A stretch of DNA of 64,000 nucleotides. It comes from Andrena cerasifolii (Eukaryota; Arthropoda; Insecta; Hymenoptera; Andrenidae). The stretch lies in NCBI RefSeq assembly GCF_050908995.1, contig NC_135125.1, positions 11,991,011 through 12,055,010 of the forward strand, written 5' to 3'. The position numbers and the translations under genes were made by a program. The notes beneath the pieces are model-generated. The model worked only from the letters and a program-made list of their open reading frames with translations. It was not told the DNA's origin and searched no databases. How positions within the stretch are numbered: position 1 is the stretch's first letter; each line of letters starts with the position of its first letter. This document shows, piece after piece, positions 13,201-23,182 of this stretch.

Positions 13201-14667
13201 GGATGTCTTTGATATTTAAGCGATCGACGATAAGACCGCCAGCGTTTCTTCCTGGTGTAAGGCTGCATAAGCTGAGATCGGGTCACTTCTCGGCGAAGGA
13301 ATTCAACGAATCCAGAAGCTGCCGCGAGATATCGTCGGTGCCTCCATCACTTTCCCAGAGACATAAAACTTCGGAAATCGGCTGCGAGCTTCTACGTGGA
13401 AAGTGGGCAGGTTTTGCACCTCCGTGTCATTCCGCTGGTGGCTGGCTACGCGTCGAGAGGGGCGTGACTGTTAGGTGCAATATGCAAGCGTCTCTACTCG
13501 CCTCTAATCCTTTGGCATTTGCTCGGCGGTTCCTGCGCGAAAAATCCCCGCGTACCTTACACGCGTGTCCTCGCTTCGCGCTCTTCCGCCCAATGCCAGC
13601 GACTCCCACGCTCTGATTTGTTTCCTCTTGGGTCGCGCGTCGGATTCCTCCGGCCCTGCTTGCGCGACGCCAGGAATTACCCGTCCGGGAGACTTTGCGA
13701 GCCTGACGACATCCAAGGAGAATAATACGAATCGTACAAAGAAAAACTCGATGGATAAAACGATCATTAAATCGTCATAAAGCATATTTTTTTTATCAAG
13801 CAAAAGCGTGCTCTTGAAGACACGTACCTTCAACGAGAGAGTCGCCCACGCGCTGGATAAGGATCGCCTCGCGCCGAGGACATCGCGATCACAGCGAGGT
13901 GATAGGTCGACAGATTCTCAGGCAAACAGCGACGGCCGTGCTCCTTTTTCTATCCACGGCGAGGCTCCGCAACGCGGGCGCAGATAATTCGTAACGATAC
14001 GCGGACGCGATAAGAGAACGCAGTTGTCGATGGAAATTTTCCGATGCAACAGACTGCGCCGATCGATTGGCTCCTCGACGGGCTTCAAGGCGCGTCTCGG
14101 TGCCTGGCCGCGAGATAAAGAATCGATTACGTAAAGCACTTCTTCTTCTTCTTCCTCTCGTTTTGCATGCGATTACGGCCGCCCGTAAGGACGAGACTCG
14201 CGTCCAGTTTTTCTCGCGTTCGTTACAGATTATTCGATGAGAAAAAGTAAGTGGAAGGCGTTCCTAATTGCTCCGTTTTCCTCCTCGATGCTTGACGGAT
14301 GCACACCCGATCCGCGGCGAGCAGTAGGATCACGGAAGCGGCGGCCGCGATGGAGGAGCTTTTCGAATAACTGTGCATCGCGTTCGCGGTCCGGTGCATC
14401 GGCTGCAGCCAGCCAGCGAGGATGACGGCGGCCTCGTGTCGAAACCGAGGCGCAGATAAGCTCGTTTTAGCGCGAGATAGTTAATCTTCCGCTTAATCGG
14501 CGTGTTTATCTCGACGTGCTACAACCGAGGGAACGCTGGTAATGGACCCGGCCGCGAGACGGATCGGGCTTCTTCATATTCGAACTTGCGTCCGGCAATT
14601 TGTCCCTCATCGCGCGATATTTCAATCCGCGATACCTCGCCTCCGCGGAGCACCATTGATACGTCTC
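10216..14667. other. Non-coding, nothing recognised
   Basis: Unique CpG-rich sequence with one poly-G tract (11493-11505) and a TTC run near 14141-14152. No exon supported. Confidence 0.5.
11493..11505. repeat. Poly-G tract (13 G)
   Basis: Uninterrupted G run preceded by TCC TC. A length error here would be invisible to coding checks. Confidence 0.9.
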
Positions 14668-15514
14668 TTAAGGGAGGCCACTCGGGTGGAAATGAACTAC
14701 CAGTTACTTTACAGATAAAAATTTGAAAATATGTATTTCCATATTATTTTTTACGCTGAAATGAATTATGTAAGAGTTAATACTGACAATTTTTTCAAAA
14801 TTTAAAAAAAAATTTCGAAAAAATTATTCGATTGTGAAATCCATACCCTTATCTCTGTAGTATTGTATACAAAGATTACAACAAAAATTTCTGCTCGAAA
14901 ACATACATGATATGGTGTAAGTGCCCAAAGGATATTATTCCTTCAAAATATCTTGTTGAAGCTGCAGTCGCAGAAGCTGTCACCGAATATAACGAGGGAT
15001 GGACTAAAACAAGATTACATTCATTCAAGGACAACCAAATGCAAATGAGCGAACAATCATTGAAAATTGTTCAACACCGTCACAAAAAACGAGTCCTCAG
15101 GTATAAGGATAAAGCCTCAGCAAGATACAAACGTGCAAGAAAAATGATACGGACTGCACAATCACGAAGAAAACAGGCATTGCAAGAAGAAGAAGAAGAA
15201 GGTCCAACGTACGGTGCAGGAGCGTTTTAGTTACTACGCCAAAAAAAAACTTTATAACTCGGACAAAAATGAAGTTTTCGAGCTGAATTTTTGTTGCAGC
15301 CTTTGTATACAATACTACAGAGATAAGGGTATGGATTTTACAATCGAACAATTTCTTCGAAATATTTTTTTTAAATTTTGAAGAAAAAAATTGTCACTGT
15401 ATTAACTCTTACATAATTCATTTTAGCGTAAAAAATAATATGGAAATACATATTTTAAAATTTTTATCCGTAAAATAACTGGTAGCCCATTTTCACCTGA
15501 GTGAGCCCCCTTAA
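14668..15514. mobile_element. TTAA-flanked transposon fragment with about 230-bp inverted repeats
   Basis: TTAA at 14668-14671 and 15511-15514. Left end TTAAGGGAGGCCACTCGGGT; the right end reads inward TTAAGGGGGCTCACTCAGGT. The arms (about 14668-14895 and 15295-15514) are close inverted copies, including a shared CTCTGTAGTATTGTATACAA. TTAA targets are used by piggyBac, Kolobok and Sola3; with these G-rich ends and the enclosed peptide, Kolobok-like is my guess. The element is internally deleted. Confidence 0.85.
14907..15230 (+). pseudogene. C-terminal fragment of a transposon protein (107 aa)
   Basis: Open frame inside the TTAA element. It begins with a Cys-Pro-Lys motif (WCKCPKDI), then a helix with YNEG, then a long Lys/Arg-rich stretch and an acidic run ending PTYGAGAF. 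The CPK ... FNEG/YNEG ... basic tail ... (S/T)YGAG(M/A)F layout recurs, from memory, at the C-terminus of uncharacterised invertebrate transposon proteins. It lacks a catalytic domain and is a remnant. The upstream part has been deleted along with most of the element. Confidence 0.6.
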
Positions 15515-17496
15515 TCGCGACACCCCGCTCGTAAAACGTTCGAGTAAATAATCCAGCGGAGGGGATCGCACCTCGCCGCTCCGCGTTTCTCCAGGTGCAA
15601 GGGACGGGCAGAAAAATCGTGAATAATCGCGGCTTTGATCGCGAGAGCTTCGCCAAACAGTGAAAGTAATCTGAATTCATCCTTTTGGCGTAACGAGCAG
15701 CGGGCTGAGATTTCACGTGGCTGACGTACGCACGGCCGCGCGTTCACCGTTCCCGCCCGAGATCGCGGATAGATCTTGCCACGGGACGGAAGAAGAAATC
15801 GATCGCGATCCTCTTTCCCGGGGCGCTGTCATACGATCCGTGGAAAGCGGCCGTCGCGTTTCAACGCGGAACAACCGCGAACAGTGGAGTGAGACGAAGA
15901 TTCCTGAATGAAAACCTCGAGTCGAGGAGCACGCAGGTTTCTTCGGGAATAAACCGTTCGTAAGCGCACGGTAATTTCGCGGTTACCCCCTCGATCCTCG
16001 TCATTACATCTACTATATCGTTACGAAGCTCCAACCGTCTATCTCGCGAATTGCAGGCGACAGTGTATGCTGCAGTTTTCATTAGCCCCCACCGTGCAAT
16101 TACTTGCGACCGGTGCAGCAAATTTCTGCCTCAATGACTCGGTAAACGTGTCTCCGGAGCTTCTCTCCTAGTTGATCCAGGATCGCCGCGTGCAAAACGA
16201 AGATGGACGTTTCATAAATCCACTGTCGTGTACCCTTATTTTTCATGCCGCGTTACTTTCGTCCGGTGGTTTCGCGAGAGACATCAGGAGCGCTCACGAA
16301 GCGAGCTAGAGGTTTTCTATTTCGCGAGATCGACGTGGCTGGCGCGTAGAAGAGCGGATTAGAGATCGGTGGGTGTGTTGCGCGGATCGGATCGGGTGTG
16401 CGATCATGCGTTAAAATGAAAGGAGACGAGCACGCGACGTGGCAAGATGATAGACGGGACGAGGCAATCGCGCTACAGTTCGGTACGCCTTTGTCTTCTA
16501 AAAGGATAGCTAGATCCCTCGAGGACAGATGCCATCGCGGAAACTGCCGCGGGATTGACGGAATCGTAGCAGCGAACGGCGTCATCCGTTCTCTTCCTTC
16601 CTTTTTTTCGCTCTAATGAATATTCACCGATCACTGTATCGACTCTTTCAAAGAAACTAGCTGCGAGCCTGCGAGGAGAGACCTCATCTATTTTTAATTC
16701 CACGCTAGGATGTACGTAGCCGATACGATTCCGCATTGATCGCGGTCACCTTCGCCAGCACGCGAGCAGAGTGTAGGAGAGAGACAATCGCGATCGTTAA
16801 GAGGTACAGGGCGAAGCTAATTGCGATCGGGAAGCGGTTGTTTTATCTTAATCGCAGATATCTGCCGAGATACGACGATATACGAGGAACAATGGAATCT
16901 GGCCGAACGAAATCGCTCGATCGGCGCGGCACGGGGCACTGGATCGATCGGTATGATCGATTTTTTCCACTTTCTAAACGCAGACGCCTGCCCCGGGACC
17001 GCGCGGAATTTCGTGATTAGCTCGAGCGTTTTTGTCAACGTCACGTTGGCAATAATGTTCGTTCGCGCGTACCATTATTGCCTCATCGTTGCCGATCTCG
17101 AGGCTCCACCGCTGGCTCCTGGAGTCGATCTTTTGTGCTGCGGCCGATCATCGGGTGTACATACTTTTGTCTCCGCTGGTCGTTCGTCGGCTGCTCGTCG
17201 CCGCGCTTTCGCAACGGGCAATGAAGAAACGAGCCGTTCTTCTTTTTCTTCTGACGCATTCCGACTTTCTGGGTAACCGAACTTCTCTTCAACAGTCTGT
17301 CAGACAGTCTTCAGGTGCTACTGTCGCTTTCTCTGTGTCATGCACTGTGCTGTACATTCTACGGTATTGATATTAGAAAATCGTTTAAGCTATTGTAAAG
17401 ACATCGATCGAAATAAAGATTCTTTCATGATAAACTGTCATGATAAATGGGAGTTTGAATGCTTCTGGCGTCGTAAAACGTAAAACAAACACTTAC
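15515..17496. other. Non-coding; possible intron downstream of the 17.5-kb exon
   Basis: No acceptor-plus-coding combination could be matched to the short exon at 17.5 kb. A plus-strand AATAAA is at about 17409. Confidence 0.4.
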
Positions 17497-17778
17497 CATT
17501 TCGCAATCTGTGACCGTGCTTTCAAGACAGAGGCGGCTGAAGTTTAGCATAGCAGCCCGACTTGCAGTAGCTCCAGTCAGTAGCAGCCGCACTCACACAC
17601 GAGAAACACAACTCACGCACGCGTTCACGACTGGTAATTGTATCGAAGAACACTGATGAATCTTCCTGTCGCTACTGCGTCACTCGATCTTCGATTATAA
17701 ACACTTCGAGGACTTACTATCGCTATCACGGCTCGAGTAGTACTGAAGGGCTGAAGCTCCCCCTCAAGGGTATTTATT
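17497..17778 (-). promoter_or_regulatory. Possible TATA/Inr core promoter and short first exon
   Basis: On the minus strand a TATA-like ATAAATA (17777-17771) lies about 31 bp before an arthropod-type initiator TTCAGTA, with +1 near 17744; this is the usual TATA-Inr spacing. About 190 nt downstream is an ATG at 17550 with an in-frame TGA upstream. An 18-codon frame (MLNFSRLCLESTVTDCEM) runs straight into a consensus donor ATG|GTAAGT (17497/17496). I found no matching second exon in the window; the remainder could lie below 17.4 kb or outside. I do not recognise the peptide. Promoter, start and donor together are suggestive but could be chance. Confidence 0.35.
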
Positions 17779-20065
17779 TCTGAAATTCAGGTAGACAAAT
17801 GTTAGGAAAGTAGGGAAGAAGTATCCCCAGCGAAGAAGTTCGATCAAGTATGATTTATAATAAATTATGGGTGATACAATTTTTTTTATAAGTGTCACCC
17901 GCAGCGTCATTAATAACGTGGACGTCAAACGAAACGGTAAAGGATTCTCGAGTCAAATGGTAAAAAAAATACGCACATGCCTGCGTGCCCTACAATTTTG
18001 AGACACCTTTGCGTAGCATTGATTTGTCGTGCTCCTAGTTAAGTATTACGATAAAGGAAAACGTAAATGCAATAGTACCGACGTCTAGCGTGTTGAATGA
18101 AATCGAGCGGTGTACTATAATTCAGCGAATTGAGTGGGCGTCGAGGATCAATTCAAACGATCATAACGCGTGTAAAGGCAAAGATCAGCGTTCATTAATT
18201 CAACGAAGTACACTGGCAGCCAATTAGCTCGTCATTGTGAAACTCTGCTCGTAATTTCGCTTGCGACGCGTTTTACTGTTCGTCGAATGTATGGACGTCA
18301 ACGCGTCGCTGCTTTTAATGTACCATTGCCCAGTACAATGGCAATATTAATGTCAATCGCTAAATGAAGCTGATTTAAAGAGAATTCGACTCATCGTTTG
18401 AATTTGAATTTCGAACGACTCGGAGATCCGCCGGGAAAGTACGGAGCAGCGTGATCTATCGCGCTCCGAGTGAGCTGCCTTTGCAAGGGAACTCTTGAGA
18501 CTCAAACGCGTTATTCATGGTCGATAAAGCCGTCTTCTGCAACGGATAATATTTCGCGTGAAAAAATGTTTAAATAATACAGAATGAATCTGTGTATTTG
18601 CAGATTCGAACGGTTCTCTGTGTGAAAGAGTTGCTCATCGTTACACGAACCGTATTATTCTTTCTGGCGCTTAGCTAAACTGTGGTCAAAGAGGATTGGT
18701 CCAGATAGCGCCACTCAGCAGTAACAGTACATGTTCAATCGGTTTTTTTTTTTTATAAAAGATATCCGATACTTAACATTTAGGTACATATCAAGCCTTG
18801 CTATACTCGACTAGGAACAACTGTTTCTTTTTTTAATTGTGTCTATAACGATCAACTAAGAAGCAATTACTCGAAGCTCGATTTTGAAATAAAATCGATT
18901 GAAGAATGAAAGAATTCTCGGGTGTTTAACGCATGGGTGATCGTTGAAGTTGAAGTGTAATATTTTAATAGTAATCATAATGAAGTTACAGGATGCATTT
19001 TATACAGTATGTATAGATAGAGCCATAATATAATCGTTCTTAATTACCTCGTTCGACGTAATTACGCTTAATCAATCCGTTTAAGTTTATTATCGTCTAT
19101 TAGTCAGAGAGAAGGAAGATAGGAGGTGGAGGAGGAGAGATATGCAGAACACGTATCCGTAAGACTTTACGTGAAAAAACTGGCGAAGCCCTGCGTCGTT
19201 ATCGACGCCGCGCAGTCGCCAAACGATCCTCGCAATCGTCGCTGCGAAGAGGTTTTTCTTTATAAAAAGGAAACACGTATACTCCTATGCAGGGATTTAC
19301 GAACTTTCCTCATTGCTTCGTTAAACATTCACATCGAGAACGGGATGGGAACACGCGCGATTTCTTTAACTATCGAGCCGAAGTGAACGTAACAATTACG
19401 CGTCTCTATAAAGAATTTCTCGTGGCTCGTCGCCACGATAAGATCCCATCTTTATATTTATATATATTTATGTATATTTATATATTAATAAAAACCACGG
19501 AGAACTTCTGTTTTCTTTTTTTTTCTTCTTCTTCTTTACAAACGTTATATCACCTAATGGAAATTTGTACACAGATTCTCATAGAACTCTCTTTTAATTA
19601 CACGCTCGTTTCTCTAAATCGTCATCCTCGTCGCTTTGGCTTCGCGTCGACTAAGGGGCGCGGAATATTCCACGACCGCTTGAGAATTCTCGCTCGTCGA
19701 GGACTACAAAGATCGACCTACTTACAGAGAAAGAAGGACGGTGATCAATCTTTCCCCGGTGCCTCCCGGCGAAGTTCGAATCTCCCGCACCCTTTGCATC
19801 GTTTCACGATTACATCGCCTTCCACGAACAGCGCTGAGGGGAGGTCTCGAGTTTTAGAAACTCGAACTCGCGTTCCGCTGGCCGAGACAGTTTCGAGCGA
19901 CGCAAAGTAACTCCGCTGCGAATAAATAATACTACGAGGGGCTCGCTCTCGCGATGCCGAGGACGATGTGAGGAGGATTGGGAAGTCAGGCCTTGAACGA
20001 TTATTAGTTAAGTGCGCGTGTAGAATGAAAACGAGCCTGTAGGAACTACGCTATAGAACAGCTTT
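17779..20065. other. Region between the candidate promoter and ham
   Basis: AT-rich from 17.8 to 19.1 kb with a minus-strand AATAAA at 19091-19086 that could end the ham transcript. A 207-codon plus frame at 19287-19910 has low-complexity composition and no domain. Confidence 0.4.
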
Positions 20066-20812
20066 CCCGTAACCAGGGCTTGAAAACTGTTACAATATCC
20101 ATTTCGGTTCTCCAAACGGTTGTGAAGAACCTTTATTCTGAATAACTGTTATGAAGAACCGAAATTTCCAACTATTATCTGTTTCAGTTACGGTTCCTAT
20201 TTCATTCCTCATATCGGTTCCATAAACGTTATTTTTTCGGTTCTATATCGGTTCAGAAACGGTTCTAGAATCACTTCTTGTATCGACTTTTCCTTAATTG
20301 ATATCATTAATTATTGTAGCTGCAGATTACTGTATATATGCATATTCTTTACAAAATCCTTATAGAAAAAGAGGAAGCATTTATACATATCATATACAAT
20401 AAAGCGCTGAAATAACTAAATCAGCTACATATTTTTTACATTCACACACACTATATCATTCAAAATAGGATGTTAAAAGTTTCTCCTGTTTCTATAAGGA
20501 TTTTGTAAACGAAGATGAACATCTACAGCAATCTACAGCTACGATAATGAATGATATCAATTAGGGAGAAGTCGATATAAGAATTGATTCTGGAACCGTT
20601 TCGGAACCGATATAGAACCGAAAAAATAACGGTTATGGAACTGATATGAAGAGGGAAATAGGAACCGTAACCGAAACAGATAATAGTTGGAAATTTCGGT
20701 TCTTCATAACAGTTATTTGGAATAAAAGTTCTCCATAATCGTTTTAACCAGAACCTTTATATAACAGTTTTAAACAGTTATTTTCGGAGCCGTTTCAAGC
20801 CCTGCCCGTAAC
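20066..20812. mobile_element. hAT-type fold-back element, 731 bp, with perfect 8-bp TSD
   Basis: Termini CAGGGCTTGAAA and TTTCAAGCCCTG; element 20074-20804 flanked by CCCGTAAC on both sides (20066-20073, 20805-20812). The two halves are inverted copies over almost the whole length (arms of about 300 bp), with internal inverted copies of a GGTTC-rich sequence. No transposase frame, so it is a MITE. The 8-bp TSD and CAGGG...CCCTG ends point to hAT. It begins about 400 bp past the ham stop and may fall in the ham 3' UTR. Confidence 0.9.
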
Positions 20813-21199
20813 GAGTGTGTGTTTCTGGCGCGTGCACGAAAGGGGAAAGGGGTGTTCGCTCGATCTTCTTCGCGTTCTCGTTGCTGCGGTGCAAAAAATA
20901 GAGAGGTGGGAGGTAAGAACGTGGCGCCCGACCCGGGACGCGTGTAAATTTCTGTAAAACCACTCGATAGTTCTGACCATTAGGAGCACCGGCTCGTTGA
21001 AACTTCCGGGCAGAACACGCTCTCAAACAAACACTCCATCCACTACGAGTAACTTCAAACACGATCGACGGAATCTACCTACGGTTTAAAAAAATTACAT
21101 CGAGACGAACATCCTCGTAACAGCCCCCTAATGTGTCACTAAAACGAGGCTCGCCCTTGCCCCGGGCGACTCCCTCGTTCAACCTACAAGACCTATGGG
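20813..21199 (-). other. ham: Probable start of the ham 3' UTR
   Basis: Sequence directly after the ham stop; the last coding exon simply runs on. No clear AATAAA on the minus strand before the fold-back element. One AATAAA is at 19091-19086 (minus) and another near 17775, so the 3' end is not determined. Confidence 0.4.
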
Positions 21200-23182
21200 C
21201 TATGTAGAGATTTCGATGACCGGCTCGGCCGTATTGTTATTGAGCAGCTCCTGCTTCTCCCTTAACTTCAGGTCGTACTGAGGTGGAGGCGTGGGCTCTT
21301 TCGCGTCGACGGACGACAAGCCGTCCGTCTCGTCCAGGGGAGACACCACACCCTCGCTGTCCTCGTCCTCGTCGTACTCGGCCTCCATCTTCGACTCGTG
21401 AATCTCCTGCAACCGACTGGGCAAATACGCGGGGTGATGGGGTATCCCATAACCAGCCTCGCCGCCGTACGTCACCTTCCCCATAAACGAGCGGATCTCC
21501 TCGAAGTACGAGTCCTCCCGTTCGTTCTCGTTGCTGCTGCCGGGCGAGTCTGCCACCGCGACCACGCCGCTTCCGTCGTCGGCCTCGTGCTTCTTCAGGT
21601 GTCTGTCCAGGTTGGTCTGCTGGCCGAAGCATCGCTCGCAGAGCGGACACTTGAACGGCCTCTGCTTGTCGTGGATGTTCCTCACGTGTCTCTGAAGGTT
21701 GCTGGAGATGCTGAACGACCTCTCACAGTACTTGCACTTGTACGGTTGCTCGCCGGTGTGCGTCCGCAGGTGTCTGGTCAGATTGGCGGATCTTGGGAAC
21801 ACCTTACCGCAGAACTTGCAGGAATATCGGTCCTTCATCTTCCCATGAGCGTGATGATGATGGTGATGATGGTGCGGCGCGATCACGGCCTCTTGGAACG
21901 GCTTGACGCCGGGGAACGGCCCCAGCGGCGGCCTGCCGAGCAGGTCGAATCCTCCTCCACCTGGCCTAGCGCCACTGAGTCCGTTCATAAGAGTGCCTAA
22001 AAAAGGGAGTCCGCGCGGCGGACCGAAGGGCGGTAGCGCTGGCAGTAGCCTGGAGTCCGGTGTCGCACCTCCGGGAGGCGGCGGACCGCCTGGAAATCCT
22101 GGGAAGGTGCCAGCGGGTCCACGGTACATCGCCTCTAGGAACATGGGATGGATAGGTCTGGGGTAAACCATATGAGGTGGAGTGTTGGTAGGCGGTTGCT
22201 CGGTGGATAGGCTGGTTCTCAGGTGTGGACTACTAGGCACGTCCTTGGAAACCACTTCCATCGGCATAGTCTCTTCCTCTAGCTTCGGAGGGTCCGGGGG
22301 AGGGGCCTCCTCCATCGGTGCTGGAACGGGCGAAGGACAGTGCCTCTTCCTCCTGGCACCGTTCGAACTTGTGTCTTGCTTCTTCGTTTGAACTCTCAGA
22401 TCCAGAGGTTGGTCTGTCGTTTCTTCGTTATTGCTCATTGAAGTTGACTCGGAATCCATCTTCTTCTCGTTGGTCCTACTGGCCTCCCGCTTCTTCGACG
22501 GGTCATCGTCGCTCTCTGGAGTCGGCTGGACAGGCGGTCTGGCCGGGGAGGGCCTGAACGTAGAGGTGGCTTCTTCAGCAGTGGATGGAGAGACTTTACT
22601 GTGCTGCGGCAACGCCCTCGGCGGCGTGAAACGCTCCTTCTTCGGGCTGTCGCTCCTCTTCTCGCACTCGTCGACCTTCGGAGGGAAGAGGAGCGGGGTG
22701 TTCAAGAAATTTGGAGCGTTGGGGAAGATGCCTGGGTAGGGACCCATCAGACCGGGTGGATAGAAAGGCAGACCACCCGGGAGGCTGACGGGTGGTCGGG
22801 GATACACGAGGAAAGGGCTCGGCGCCGACGTGGGCAACTGCGGCATCGCGCCGGTGGGACCAGTCGGTGGTGTCGAGTCGCAGAATCTCTTGTGCTTCGA
22901 TAACGAGGTGACCGTGTTATAGGACTGGCCGCATTTAACGCACTTGATCTGCATGCGACAGTCCGCGTGCATACGCTTGTGCCGGCATAAGTTGGAGAAC
23001 TGTGTGTAGGCTTTGAAGCAGACCTCGCACTGGAACGGTTTCACGCTGCTGTGAATGTGAGTGTGCTGCTTGAGGCCGGAACTGGTGGCGAAGGTTTTGC
23101 CGCACTCGGTGCACGCGTGACTTCTCGCGCCCACGTGATGAGTCCTGATGTGACGCTGAAGGTTCGACGGGTCTGTGAAGAC
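21200..23182 (-). CDS. ham: ham exon 8: fingers 3-9, CtBP motif and C-terminus
   Basis: Residues 385-1044, stop TAG at 21202-21200. Finger 3 ends here (His395, His399 or His400). Fingers 4 (408-428), 5 (436-456) and 6 (C2HC, 465-485) follow. Then come a Pro/Gly-rich linker, PLDLRVQ at 643-649 (a CtBP-recruitment motif in this family), His8 at 821-828, and fingers 7-9 (839-859, 867-888, 896-916) joined by TGEQPYK-type linkers. The tail is acidic. Acceptor TCCGCAG|GTCTTC at 23183/23182. Nothing is truncated or frameshifted. Confidence 0.97.
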   Translation of the reverse strand, partial: VFTDPSNLQRHIRTHHVGARSHACTECGKTFATSSGLKQHTHIHSSVKPFQCEVCFKAYTQFSNLCRHKRMHADCRMQIKCVKCGQSYNTVTSLSKHKRFCDSTPPTGPTGAMPQLPTSAPSPFLVYPRPPVSLPGGLPFYPPGLMGPYPGIFPNAPNFLNTPLLFPPKVDECEKRSDSPKKERFTPPRALPQHSKVSPSTAEEATSTFRPSPARPPVQPTPESDDDPSKKREASRTNEKKMDSESTSMSNNEETTDQPLDLRVQTKKQDTSSNGARRKRHCPSPVPAPMEEAPPPDPPKLEEETMPMEVVSKDVPSSPHLRTSLSTEQPPTNTPPHMVYPRPIHPMFLEAMYRGPAGTFPGFPGGPPPPGGATPDSRLLPALPPFGPPRGLPFLGTLMNGLSGARPGGGGFDLLGRPPLGPFPGVKPFQEAVIAPHHHHHHHHAHGKMKDRYSCKFCGKVFPRSANLTRHLRTHTGEQPYKCKYCERSFSISSNLQRHVRNIHDKQRPFKCPLCERCFGQQTNLDRHLKKHEADDGSGVVAVADSPGSSNENEREDSYFEEIRSFMGKVTYGGEAGYGIPHHPAYLPSRLQEIHESKMEAEYDEDEDSEGVVSPLDETDGLSSVDAKEPTPPPQYDLKLREKQELLNNNTAEPVIEIST

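Noticed and set aside
19287..19910. 207-codon plus-strand frame
   Set aside because: Passes through AT-rich simple sequence (Tyr/Ile and Ser runs) with no recognisable domain.
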